In this document: one piece after another, positions 17,676 through 26,362 of the stretch
How positions within the stretch are numbered: the first letter of the stretch is position 1
Layout of the letters: each line of letters begins with the position of its first letter
Assembly: GCA_002709755.1 (NCBI GenBank)
Contig: PAQN01000026.1
Span: forward strand, 36,115 to 79,676
Direction of reading: 5' to 3'
Length of the DNA stretch: 43,562 nucleotides
Source: Phycisphaerae bacterium
GTDB taxonomy: Bacteria; Planctomycetota; Phycisphaerae; Phycisphaerales; SM1A02
Made by a program: the position numbers and the translations under genes
Notes under the pieces: model-generated
What the model was told of the DNA's origin: nothing
Database searches by the model: none
The model's input: only the letters and a program-made list of their open reading frames with translations

Positions 17676-18230
17676 ATGACAGCAGCAATCTTCCTCGATC
17701 GTGACGACACCCTCATTTCAAACGGCGGAGATCTCGGAGATCCCGCGGCGGTGGTCATGCTGGATGGCGTCATCACCGGACTGGAGAGGCTCAGTTCGAT
17801 GGGGTTCGAACTCGTGGTCGTGACCAATCAAGGGGGCGTGGCACGCGGCCGCTACGGGGAGAAGGACGTGGAACTCGTCCATGAACGTCTTCAGCAGCTC
17901 GTGGGCGAGACCACCCCGCTTCATTTCTACTACTGCCCGTTTCATCCGAACGGAACCGTCGCGGAGTACGCCCGGGAACACCCCTGGCGCAAACCGGCCC
18001 CGGGGATGTTCTATGCGGCCGCCCAGCAACTGGGCCTCGATCTCTCTCGATGTTGGGTCATCGGCGATCAGCATCGAGACATGGACGCCGGTCGCTCCGC
18101 AGGCTGCCGAACCATACTCTTCTCGCGACCCGGCACCAGAGCGGAGGAAAGAAGAAAGGATCCGGACCACACGGTGAAGTCCTTCGAACAAGCCGTGGAG
18201 ATCATCAGACGGGCGGAGAGCGACGGATGA
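17676..18230 (+). CDS. gmhB: HAD-family phosphatase, GmhB-like (heptose bisphosphate phosphatase)
   Basis: Predicted to remove a phosphate from D-glycero-D-manno-heptose 1,7-bisphosphate in ADP-heptose synthesis. The 184 residues show HAD motif I as FLDRDDTL (nucleophile Asp; DRDG is usual), motif II VVTNQGGVARG, motif III Lys in WRKPAPGMF and motif IV GDQHRDMDAG. GmhB enzymes usually hold a structural zinc through Cys-x-His then Cys-x-Cys; here CPFHP keeps the first pair but the second reads EHPWRKP without cysteines. The downstream heptosyltransferase supports the heptose role, although HisB-N-type histidinol phosphatase is a possible alternative. Its stop overlaps the next gene by four bases. 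Confidence 0.82.
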   Translation: MTAAIFLDRDDTLISNGGDLGDPAAVVMLDGVITGLERLSSMGFELVVVTNQGGVARGRYGEKDVELVHERLQQLVGETTPLHFYYCPFHPNGTVAEYAREHPWRKPAPGMFYAAAQQLGLDLSRCWVIGDQHRDMDAGRSAGCRTILFSRPGTRAEERRKDPDHTVKSFEQAVEIIRRAESDG

Positions 18231-18490
18231 GTTCAGGGGTGAGGCTCAATGCACTCGTCGGGAGGCCACTCGCGGATGTGGGTGTTCGCGAGATCGTGAC
18301 GTCGACGGCCGAGGCGATCGGTGAACGAAACGGCATCGACGTCCGAGTGACCTTCGTCGGCGATGATGCGATCGAACTCGAGGTCGAAGGCTCGCAACTC
18401 ACCGCCACCGCGGCAGCCGCGGAACTGAGACGGCTGACGGACCAATGGCATCGAGGCCGATACGACGCGCCTCTCTGGAGCGCCACATGA
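18227..18490 (+). CDS. Small hypothetical protein
   Basis: An 87-residue protein that I do not recognise, beginning MSSGVRLNALVGRPLADVGV. It lacks cysteines, a signal peptide and membrane segments, and looks like a compact alpha/beta domain with a central VRVTFVGDDAIELEVEG strand pair. Its ATG overlaps the gmhB stop and its TGA overlaps the heptosyltransferase ATG, each by four bases. This tight translational coupling and consistent position argue that it is real and expressed with the heptose genes, but no function can be given. Confidence 0.75.
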   Translation: MSSGVRLNALVGRPLADVGVREIVTSTAEAIGERNGIDVRVTFVGDDAIELEVEGSQLTATAAAAELRRLTDQWHRGRYDAPLWSAT

Positions 18491-19512
18491 CGGGGATTCC
18501 CGAACATCTTCTCGTGGTGATGCCTTCGTGGATCGGCGACATCGTCATGGCGACCCCCGGGCTGCGTGCACTGAGACGGGCGCATCCGGGCATGCGCATC
18601 ACCGCGACGGTGCGACCCGGACTTCGACCGATCCTCGAAGGCGCGGCGTTCGTGGATGCGATCGAGGAAGCCGGCTTCCGAGGCCTGATGGGACCGTTCA
18701 GGGACGGCCGCCGACTGTCGCGGCTCTGCGCGGACACCGCTCTTCTGCTGCCCAACAGTCCTCGCTCGGCGCTCTTCGCACGCATGACCGGATGCTCGAG
18801 ACGCATCGGATACGCGACCCAGGGAAGACGCTGGCTGCTCACCGAGCCGATCGAATCAGTGAGACGATCGGTCACGCCGACGACCACGCTCGATGACTAC
18901 GCACGACTGATCGAGCGGGCGTTTCAGATCGAGGTGTCCGATCGAACGCCCGCACTCGACCTCGATGACGCCCAGCGAACCGCGGGAGACGACCTGCTTC
19001 GTGGACTCGAGGGTCCGTTCATCGTTCTGAATCCGGGCGCGAACCGGGAAGACAAGCGGTGGCCGGCGGAGGCGTTCGCGGCCGTGGCGGACCGGATTCG
19101 TGCGAGCCACGAAGTGACGGTCCTGATCAACGGGTCACCGGCGGAAGCCGAGCTGGTGAACCGGATCACCCGACTCGCGAAACCGGGTGTGATCGATCTG
19201 CCAGCACGGGGCGGTACGATCGCAGCCTTGAAATCGGTGCTCTCGCGATCGAAGCTTCTCATCACCAACGACACCGGTCCGAGACACCTCGCCGCGGCCC
19301 TCGGCACACCCTCGGTGGTCCTCTTCGGGCCGACGGACCGACGCTTCACGGTGCTTCCGGGGATCAGGGAAAGACACCTGGTGGCGGAACCGTTTCTGAC
19401 GGAGGAACACGTCGCCGATGACCATGCGAAGGCATGTCGGATCGGACGAATCTCAATCGGCGACGTGATGCACGCCGCCAGCATGCTTCTCGAGGAGGAT
19501 TCACGCTCATGA
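18487..19512 (+). CDS. ADP-heptose:LPS heptosyltransferase-like protein (GT9)
   Basis: A 341-residue GT-B glycosyltransferase of family 9, predicted to add heptose from ADP-heptose to the LPS inner core at the cytoplasmic face of the inner membrane. The N-terminal domain begins MPSWIGDIVMATPGLRALRR, matching the family PxxIGDxxxxxPxLxxLK start. The C-terminal domain has LNPGANREDKRWPAEAF and the donor-site TNDTGPRHLAAALGTPSVVLFGPTD segment (in two parts). It overlaps both neighbours by four bases (ATGA). With gmhB it indicates heptose-containing LPS. Whether it is heptosyltransferase I or II type is not resolved. Confidence 0.87.
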   Translation: MTGIPEHLLVVMPSWIGDIVMATPGLRALRRAHPGMRITATVRPGLRPILEGAAFVDAIEEAGFRGLMGPFRDGRRLSRLCADTALLLPNSPRSALFARMTGCSRRIGYATQGRRWLLTEPIESVRRSVTPTTTLDDYARLIERAFQIEVSDRTPALDLDDAQRTAGDDLLRGLEGPFIVLNPGANREDKRWPAEAFAAVADRIRASHEVTVLINGSPAEAELVNRITRLAKPGVIDLPARGGTIAALKSVLSRSKLLITNDTGPRHLAAALGTPSVVLFGPTDRRFTVLPGIRERHLVAEPFLTEEHVADDHAKACRIGRISIGDVMHAASMLLEEDSRS

Positions 19513-20252
19513 CTTCCACCGGCTGGCTGATCTGGTGCCTGATCGCATTTTCATTCGGTTCGATCCCATTCGGCGTCCTGCTGGCGAAATTGAAGAAGGT
19601 CGATCTTCGAACCGTCGGTTCGGGCAACACAGGAGCGACCAATGTCGGTCGAGCGCTGGGCCGCAACTGGGGTATTCTCTGCTTCGTCCTCGATGCCGCC
19701 AAAGGGGCGACCCCGGTGGTTCTTGCCGGCTCGATCGCAGGCATCATCGGCCAACCGGCCGGGGCACTGGCCCCTTCGGAGGCCTCGGGATGGCTTGCAG
19801 TCGGCGTCGCCTCGATTCTGGGCCATGTCTTCTCCCCCTTTCTCAATTTCAAGGGTGGCAAGGGTGTGGCGACCGCATGTGGCGCCCTTCTGGCGATGTG
19901 GCCCCTGATGACGATTCCGGTTCTGGTCGCGGCGGGCGTCTTCATCGTGATGATCCTGGGCCTGGGTTTCATGTCTCTAGCCAGCATGGCGGCGGCCAGT
20001 GCGGTGCCCTGCACCGCATTGATTCTGGGTCTGGTGGGCGATGGCACGCAGGGCGATTCGGGGTCCGTCCTGCCTCAGACGATCACGGGACTGGTGATCG
20101 CGTTCATGGTGATCTGGAGACATCGCTCCAACCTCGCAAGACTCCTTGACGGAACCGAACCAAAGGTCTTTGGGGCCGGTAGGATGACCCGCGAATCCAA
20201 TCAGGGAGACACGCCATCGGATCGCAACACGACATCTACCAATCGCCACTGA
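19509..20252 (+). CDS. plsY: Glycerol-3-phosphate acyltransferase PlsY
   Basis: An integral membrane enzyme that transfers the acyl group of acyl-phosphate to glycerol 3-phosphate, the first step of phospholipid synthesis. The 247 residues have several hydrophobic helices and the three PlsY signatures: GSIPFGVLLAKLKKVDLRTVGS with GSGNTGATNV, then GHVFSPFLNFKGGKGVAT, and the late IWRHRSNLARLLDGTE. The C-terminus carries a hydrophilic tail of about 30 residues beyond the core. The ATG at 19509 overlaps the heptosyltransferase stop by four bases. The 3' end appears to overlap the true start of purB by 37 bases. Confidence 0.93.
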   Translation: MTSTGWLIWCLIAFSFGSIPFGVLLAKLKKVDLRTVGSGNTGATNVGRALGRNWGILCFVLDAAKGATPVVLAGSIAGIIGQPAGALAPSEASGWLAVGVASILGHVFSPFLNFKGGKGVATACGALLAMWPLMTIPVLVAAGVFIVMILGLGFMSLASMAAASAVPCTALILGLVGDGTQGDSGSVLPQTITGLVIAFMVIWRHRSNLARLLDGTEPKVFGAGRMTRESNQGDTPSDRNTTSTNRH

Positions 20253-21655
20253 CCGCACGCAGCGCGACGCGTGACATGGCGGAACTCTTCTCGCCGAAAA
20301 AACGCATCACGACCTGGCGTCGGATCTGGCTTGCACTGGCCGAGGCGCAACACGAGCTCGGTCTTGAAATCACAGAGAATCAGGTGCGCCAGCTTCGTGA
20401 TGCCCTCGAAGACATCGATTTCGAAGCCGCCGCTGCTCACGAGAAGAAACTTCGCCACGATGTCATGGCACATGTCCATACGTACGGCGAGGCGGCGCCC
20501 GATGCACTCGGAATCATCCACCTCGGAGCGACTTCGCAGGACATCGTCTGCAATGCCGACCTGCTTCTCTTCAACGAGGCGCTGGAGCTGATCGCACGAA
20601 AGATCGCTCTGGTGATCGACCAGCTGGGCACGTTCGCGGAACGGTACCGGACGCTCCCCACGCTCGGATTCACGCATTACCAGCCGGCCCAGCCCACGAC
20701 GGTCGGACGACGCGCCACGATGTGGGCACAGGATTTCACCATCGCCCTCAAGGACGTGGAACAGCGGATCGATGCGATGAGACTGCGGGGCATGCGTGGT
20801 GCGACCGGCACGCAAGCCTCGTTTCTCGGTCTTTTCGATGGCGACGGCGCCAAGGTCGATCAACTCGAGCGAAAGATCGCGGAGAAACTCGGCTGGAATC
20901 CCGAGCGCTGCTGGGACGTCAGCGGCCAGACCTATCCGAGAATGGTCGACGCCCAGATTCTCTCCGCGCTTTCCCTGACCGCCACCGCGATTCACAAGAC
21001 CTGCAACGACATCCGTCTTCTGGCGAATCTCCGAGAACTGCAGGAGCCCATCGAGACATCGCAGATCGGCTCCAGCGCGATGGCCTACAAGAGAAATCCG
21101 ATGCGATGCGAACGCGCCACCGGCCTGTCCCGGTTCGTGATCTCACTCTGGCAGAATGGCGTGGATACCGCCGCCACGCAGTGGCTCGAGCGCACTCTGG
21201 ACGACTCCTCCAATCGACGCATGAGCCTTCCTGAAAGCTTCCTTGCCCTCGACAACGCGCTGGACATCATGGGCAACGTGACCGACGGCATCGTGGTCAA
21301 TGAAGCGATCGTCACGGCCAACCTGGCCCGTGAGCTGCCGTTCATGGCCACCGAGGATCTCATGCTGGCCGCCGCCCGTGCCGGTGCCGATCGCCAGGAA
21401 GCCCACGAAGTCATCAGGACCATCTCTCGCGAGGTCGCCGCGGAACTTGCGGAGGGATCGATGCAGAACGATCTCCTGGAGCGTCTGGCAGGCGACCCCC
21501 TGTTTGCCGAGGTCGAACTGAGTGCCTTCGAAGATGCCTCCCGATTCGTCGGGCGGGCTCCCGAGCAGGTTGATGCCTTCATACATGAGGTCGTACACCC
21601 GATTCGAGCGAAATATCGGGCCTCTTTTCCTCAGAAAGCAGAGCTTTCGGTCTGA
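20216..21655 (+). CDS. purB: Adenylosuccinate lyase, eukaryote-like type, probable ATC start
   Basis: Cleaves adenylosuccinate and SAICAR in purine synthesis. The core (LRHDVMAHVHTYG, IIHLGATSQD, GFTHYQPAQPTTVG, TGTQASF, SSAMAYKRNPMRCE, WLERTLDDSSNRR, LPFMATEDL and a KAELS end) resembles the animal ADSL type. The signature usually reads SSAMPYKRNP; here Pro is Ala. The first ATG is at 20276 (459 aa). Homologues have a conserved YxSPLxxRY segment before that point, and in frame upstream is HDIYQSPLTARSATRDM. No ATG, GTG or TTG exists between the TAG at 20180 and 20276. An ATC at 20216, preceded by GGGAGA at 6 nt, is the likely start (479 aa), unless a base error hides an ATG. Confidence 0.93.
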   Translation: MGSQHDIYQSPLTARSATRDMAELFSPKKRITTWRRIWLALAEAQHELGLEITENQVRQLRDALEDIDFEAAAAHEKKLRHDVMAHVHTYGEAAPDALGIIHLGATSQDIVCNADLLLFNEALELIARKIALVIDQLGTFAERYRTLPTLGFTHYQPAQPTTVGRRATMWAQDFTIALKDVEQRIDAMRLRGMRGATGTQASFLGLFDGDGAKVDQLERKIAEKLGWNPERCWDVSGQTYPRMVDAQILSALSLTATAIHKTCNDIRLLANLRELQEPIETSQIGSSAMAYKRNPMRCERATGLSRFVISLWQNGVDTAATQWLERTLDDSSNRRMSLPESFLALDNALDIMGNVTDGIVVNEAIVTANLARELPFMATEDLMLAAARAGADRQEAHEVIRTISREVAAELAEGSMQNDLLERLAGDPLFAEVELSAFEDASRFVGRAPEQVDAFIHEVVHPIRAKYRASFPQKAELSV

Positions 21656-21719
21656 AGACCGGCGAGCAGACGGAACTTCATTCTGTTCAGATAGTTAGCG
21701 CCTCTTGCGGCCCTCGTCC

Positions 21720-21751
21720 AATGGGTGCTTTTCTGGTAAATACCCATTTTT
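21720..21751 (+). terminator. Possible terminator after purB
   Basis: AATGGGT (21720-21726) pairs with ACCCATT (21742-21748) across a 15-nt loop and runs into four T residues. The stem is AT-rich and the loop long, so termination may be weak. The rest of the 218 nt between purB and the next gene holds a possible promoter but no gene I can support. Confidence 0.35.
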
Positions 21752-21775
21752 AGCCCAATATCGGCGAAAAACGTG

Positions 21776-21803
21776 GTGACAACACCGCATACGTCCCGAT
21801 AAC
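21776..21803 (+). promoter_or_regulatory. Weak promoter candidate for the Hc1-like gene
   Basis: GTGACA (21776-21781) and GATAAC (21798-21803) are spaced by 16 nt upstream of the 21874 gene. The match is modest and a leader of about 60 nt would follow. Confidence 0.3.
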
Positions 21804-21873
21804 GTGGATAGCACATAGCCACCGTGGAGCCCGGTCGGGCCGGACTCCCTCATATAGAGAGGTCTTCAAGAAA

Positions 21874-22053
21874 ATGGTCACGCAGCACTACGAGAACATG
21901 AAAAGAGTCCTGGCCGAATGCGAAGCAGATGTCCTGAAGGCCGCTGGCGGCAACAAGGCAGCTGGCACTCGGGTCCGCAAGGCGATGCAGGATGTCAAGA
22001 ACATTGCACAGGAACTCAGAAAGTCGATTCTGGACGCTCAGAAGAGCGACTGA
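21874..22053 (+). CDS. Small histone H1-like Hc1-family protein
   Basis: A 59-residue basic protein, MVTQHYENMKRVLAECEADV at the start, with the characteristic GGNKAAGTRVRKAMQDVK segment and a C-terminal helix rich in Lys and Gln. The GNKAAxxRVRK core is the hallmark of the Hc1-like nucleoid proteins of chlamydiae and planctomycetes, which bind and compact DNA. Here only the N-terminal helical region is present, and the long Lys/Ala-rich tail of chlamydial Hc1 is missing, as in planctomycete versions. The gene stands alone, with its own terminator. The start ATG is at 21874-21876. Confidence 0.8.
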   Translation: MVTQHYENMKRVLAECEADVLKAAGGNKAAGTRVRKAMQDVKNIAQELRKSILDAQKSD

Positions 22054-22083
22054 ATCCCGCGCTTCGGCGCATTCACAGGAATC

Positions 22084-22125
22084 AAGCGAAGCTGGTCATG
22101 CAGATGAACGGCTTCGCTTCTTTTT
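22084..22125 (+). terminator. Intrinsic terminator of the Hc1-like gene
   Basis: AAGCGAAGC (22084-22092) pairs perfectly over 9 bp with GCTTCGCTT (22111-22119). One C and then five T residues (22121-22125) follow. The loop of 18 nt is long. It lies 30 nt after the stop codon. Confidence 0.65.
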
Positions 22126-22184
22126 GTCCATATGATCGAAACGACCCATGTCCCGGAGGGAAATCCTCAGGTCGATTGAGTTTG

Positions 22185-22214
22185 GTGACAAGAAACCGAC
22201 TTCTCCTCTATCCT
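22185..22214 (+). promoter_or_regulatory. Promoter of the FabZ-like gene (leaderless-type)
   Basis: GTGACA (22185-22190) is followed after 18 nt by TATCCT (22209-22214), which ends seven bases before ATG 22222. The predicted +1 therefore falls on or beside the start codon. This is one of the better-supported leaderless candidates because a -35 box is also present. Confidence 0.5.
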
Positions 22215-22221
22215 CTTGGAC

Positions 22222-22716
22222 ATGACCAAGACCCCCCAGCCACTCGCCTCTGATCGATTCATCGTCGATCTTTCAGGAATCGATTTCGAACAAGTGATGG
22301 GGGACGTCGAAGCGATCGAGTCCATCAACCCTCACCGGGGCGACATGAGACACCTCGACAAGGTGATCTGGTGCGACGAGGAACGGACCAAGGGCGTCGG
22401 GGTCAAGTACATTCGTGATGATGAATTCTGGGTCGCAGGCCACATCCCCGGCAGACCGATCTTTCCCGGCGTGCTGCAGATCGAGGCCGGCGCGCAGCTT
22501 TCGAGCTTCGTGCTGCGACATCGCTTCCCTGAAGGCTTTCTCGGGTTCACTCGAGTGAGGGACTGCTCCTTCCGCGGACAAGTCGTTCCGGGTGACACGC
22601 TCATGCTTCTGACACGCGAACTGAAGGCCAATCGAAGGCGTTTCATCACGGACATCCAGGGGATCGTCGAAGGCAAACTGGTCTTCGAAGCGCAGATTTC
22701 CGGAATGGTCTTCTGA
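22222..22716 (+). CDS. FabZ-like 3-hydroxyacyl-ACP dehydratase (hotdog fold)
   Basis: A 164-residue hotdog-fold protein. The motif GHIPGRPIFPGVLQIEAGAQL gives the catalytic His in GHxPxxPxxPGV and the acidic residue in the helix, as in FabZ, which dehydrates beta-hydroxyacyl-ACP in fatty-acid synthesis. The C-terminal half has the usual FRGQVVPGDTLML strand. It lies outside any lpxA or fab cluster, and a role as an accessory dehydratase is equally possible. The ATG at 22222 is preferred over a TTG at 22216. The N-terminal 40 residues are longer than in E. coli FabZ. Confidence 0.85.
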   Translation: MTKTPQPLASDRFIVDLSGIDFEQVMGDVEAIESINPHRGDMRHLDKVIWCDEERTKGVGVKYIRDDEFWVAGHIPGRPIFPGVLQIEAGAQLSSFVLRHRFPEGFLGFTRVRDCSFRGQVVPGDTLMLLTRELKANRRRFITDIQGIVEGKLVFEAQISGMVF

Positions 22717-22729
22717 AACCGGGCGAACC

Positions 22730-23788
22730 ATGACACTGCCACCGCTTGCATTCGTACCCATCTTGAAACACCGAGCCTGGGGAGGCCGTCTCCTGGGGTC
22801 GTATGGTAAGGAACTTCCGAAGGAAGGCCTGATCGGCGAGTCCTGGGAGATCGCGGACCTGCCGGAATCGATCACGGATGGTTGTTCACAGGTGGCCGAG
22901 GGTCCGTTCGAAGGACAGAGCCTCAGAGCGCTTGCAAGAACGCACCGCCACGAACTCCTCGGCCGGGCCGCTCCCGGCCCGGATGGCGGTTTCCCGCTGT
23001 TGATCAAATTCCTCGACGCGCGGGAGAATCTGTCGGTTCAGCTGCACCCTTCCGCGCGCTACGCCGAGGAACACCCCGAGGCCGCGCTCAAGACGGAGGC
23101 ATGGATCGTTCTGGCAGCCGAGCCGGGGGCGAAGGTCTATGTCGGATTGCATGACGACGTCGATGAAACACGGTTTCGCGAAGCGATCGAGACGGGTTCG
23201 TTTCTCGACATTCTCGAAACCGCAGAAGTCTCGCCCGGAGACGCCATCTTTCTCGAAAGCGGCCTGTGTCACGCCCTTGGCGAGGGCATCCTGGTGGCGG
23301 AGGTTCAGACGCCATCGGACACCACGTTCAGGACATGGGACTGGAATCGAGATGATCCGGCCAGACCGCTGCACATCGAACCCGCATGCGAATCGGTGAG
23401 ACTGGGTGAGGCCCAGAAGACCAGATGGCCGAGGATCACCAAGGGGTCGGACGCCAGAACATTGGCCACCGAAACGGTGAAGACCAGCCGGCTGATTCGA
23501 TGTGAATTCTTCGAGATCGATCACCTCGAACGCTCTGCCACGCTTGCACCGGATGCGCCGCTCGACTTCGAACAACCGACCGGAGGCAGCCCGCTGGTGC
23601 TGATCTGCACGGGAGGTTCGGGTGTGATCGAAGGCGCGGGTGAATCACTCGAACTTTTCCCGGGTCGCAGCGTATTGATCCCGGCATCATGTGACGTTTC
23701 GAAGATTCGACTGCAGGTCCGGGATAATGAAAAACCATCCCTGCTGCGTGTCAGGCCTGCCGATGTGCTCGATAACACATTAGCCTGA
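22730..23788 (+). CDS. manA: Mannose-6-phosphate isomerase, class I
   Basis: Interconverts fructose 6-phosphate and mannose 6-phosphate, feeding GDP-mannose and glycan synthesis. The 352 residues form the double cupin of class I enzymes. Zinc ligands are visible as Gln and His in LSVQLHPS, Glu in KTEAWIVL and His in the GLCHALGEGILVAEVQ segment, followed by TFRTWDWNR. The start ATG is 13 nt after the preceding stop, so the two may be co-transcribed. No fused guanylyltransferase domain is present. Confidence 0.92.
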   Translation: MTLPPLAFVPILKHRAWGGRLLGSYGKELPKEGLIGESWEIADLPESITDGCSQVAEGPFEGQSLRALARTHRHELLGRAAPGPDGGFPLLIKFLDARENLSVQLHPSARYAEEHPEAALKTEAWIVLAAEPGAKVYVGLHDDVDETRFREAIETGSFLDILETAEVSPGDAIFLESGLCHALGEGILVAEVQTPSDTTFRTWDWNRDDPARPLHIEPACESVRLGEAQKTRWPRITKGSDARTLATETVKTSRLIRCEFFEIDHLERSATLAPDAPLDFEQPTGGSPLVLICTGGSGVIEGAGESLELFPGRSVLIPASCDVSKIRLQVRDNEKPSLLRVRPADVLDNTLA

Positions 23789-23854
23789 AAAAAGATGTGA
23801 ACGGAAATTCGAGCTGAATCATCAGCCTGCCGAAGGTATAGTCCTGAGAAGCCC

Positions 23855-24181
23855 ATGAACATCAACGGACCCAACTCAGCGATCAACCTCTACACAGGCA
23901 TGCGCCCGATCAGGCCGGCCTCGACGGGATCGTTGCAGCCCGATGGAACCGTGACGAATCCGGATGGCGCCACCCGAGACTCCGATGCCCTCACCCGGAC
24001 CGACCGACTCCAGGAGCTTGTCGCAGGGACGGTCCGGAGCGGAATCAACCGCGGAGTCGGTTTCGACGCCCCCACCAAGGGCGACCGGGCGGATGCGATG
24101 CAGCTCTACACCAGTGACGCCGAGCGGGTCGAAGCCGCCACCGGCGTGGCCAGGGGCCAGATTCTGGACACCACGGGCTGA
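23855..24181 (+). CDS. Small orphan protein
   Basis: A 108-residue protein that I do not recognise: MNINGPNSAINLYTGMRPIR at the start, a low-complexity Asp/Thr/Pro-rich middle and a helical end (ERVEAATGVARGQILDTTG). The first residues recall the MxIxGP openings of some planctomycete anti-sigma-like (FlgM-type) proteins, but the FlgM helices are not evident. It has no membrane segment or cysteine. A TATAGT box lies 12 bases before the ATG (23837-23842). The 168 nt up to atpD hold only promoter-type sequence and a GC hairpin near 24186. Confidence 0.55.
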   Translation: MNINGPNSAINLYTGMRPIRPASTGSLQPDGTVTNPDGATRDSDALTRTDRLQELVAGTVRSGINRGVGFDAPTKGDRADAMQLYTSDAERVEAATGVARGQILDTTG

Positions 24182-25792
<1,611 letters not shown>

Positions 25793-25811
25793 TTCGAAAG
25801 ACACGACCAAG

Positions 25812-25849
25812 AAAGTCCGTCGAAGCCCATCGCTTCGACGGACTTTTTT
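25812..25849 (+). terminator. Strong intrinsic terminator after atpD
   Basis: AAAGTCCGTCGAAGC (25812-25826) pairs perfectly over 15 bp with 25832-25846 across a 5-nt loop, and a T-run follows to 25849. It starts 20 nt after the atpD stop, showing that atpD ends its transcript here. Confidence 0.9.
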
Positions 25850-25877
25850 CATGTCGACACTTCGCAAGATGACAGGG

Positions 25878-26276
25878 TCAACGACTTCGCGATGGGATCA
25901 TGTCGGGAAACTCGACGGGACGGGGTCCGGAATGCCTCGCCATCGGAGACTGAAGCTTGATGACCACCCCGTCTTCATCGAAGAAGACGGCCCAGACCTC
26001 GTCACTGGGAAGATCCGAAAACACCATCCCCGTGGCCAAGGTGCTTGGAGTGTCACCGTACTGCCAGCGTTCGAAACGAACGAGCACCCCATCGGTTCCG
26101 ATCTGACGATCGTAGGTCGAGGATGGCTCGCCGAGAATCTCACGCACCTGGCTCTGATCCATCCCGATCTGGACCCGTTCGAAACCGGGCGTATCGAGAG
26201 TCCGACAACCGCAAAGCGGATTGAGCAGCAGGAGGATGCCGGAAAGAAGCCATGACGCTGGGGAAAGATGGTTCAT
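25878..26276 (-). CDS. Small lipoprotein, BamE/SmpA-like fold suspected
   Basis: A 132-residue protein with a signal peptide and lipobox: MNHLSPASWLLSGILLLLNP then LCGC, so Cys would be lipidated. The mature part, FERVQIGMDQSQVREILGEP followed by RFERWQYGD, fits the SmpA/BamE pattern (xIxxGMTxxQVxxILGxP) and has a beta-hairpin-like end. BamE acts in outer-membrane protein assembly, but this fold also occurs in unrelated lipoproteins, so function is open. The ATG at 26276 replaces a longer open frame that lacks a signal. A TATCCT box lies six bases upstream. Confidence 0.75.
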   Translation of the reverse strand: MNHLSPASWLLSGILLLLNPLCGCRTLDTPGFERVQIGMDQSQVREILGEPSSTYDRQIGTDGVLVRFERWQYGDTPSTLATGMVFSDLPSDEVWAVFFDEDGVVIKLQSPMARHSGPRPVEFPDMIPSRSR

Positions 26277-26282
26277 GGTCAC

Positions 26283-26288
26283 AGGATA
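26283..26288 (-). promoter_or_regulatory. Putative -10 box for the small lipoprotein (leaderless-type)
   Basis: TATCCT on the minus strand ends six bases before ATG 26276. No Shine-Dalgarno sequence intervenes. Confidence 0.4.
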
Positions 26289-26299
26289 CCGCAGTCCAT

Positions 26300-26330
26300 A
26301 GAAAACGAGGGCGCCCTTTGAAGGGCGCCC
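26300..26330 (-). terminator. Intrinsic terminator of the C25 peptidase gene
   Basis: GGGCGCCCTT (26309-26318) pairs with AAGGGCGCCC (26321-26330) over 10 bp with a 2-nt centre. Read on the minus strand it is followed by TCGTTTTC. It lies 32 nt after the stop at 26363 and separates that gene from the lipoprotein promoter. Confidence 0.75.
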
Positions 26331-26362
26331 CCGGGTGGAATCCATGAAGAGGAAATGAGTGA

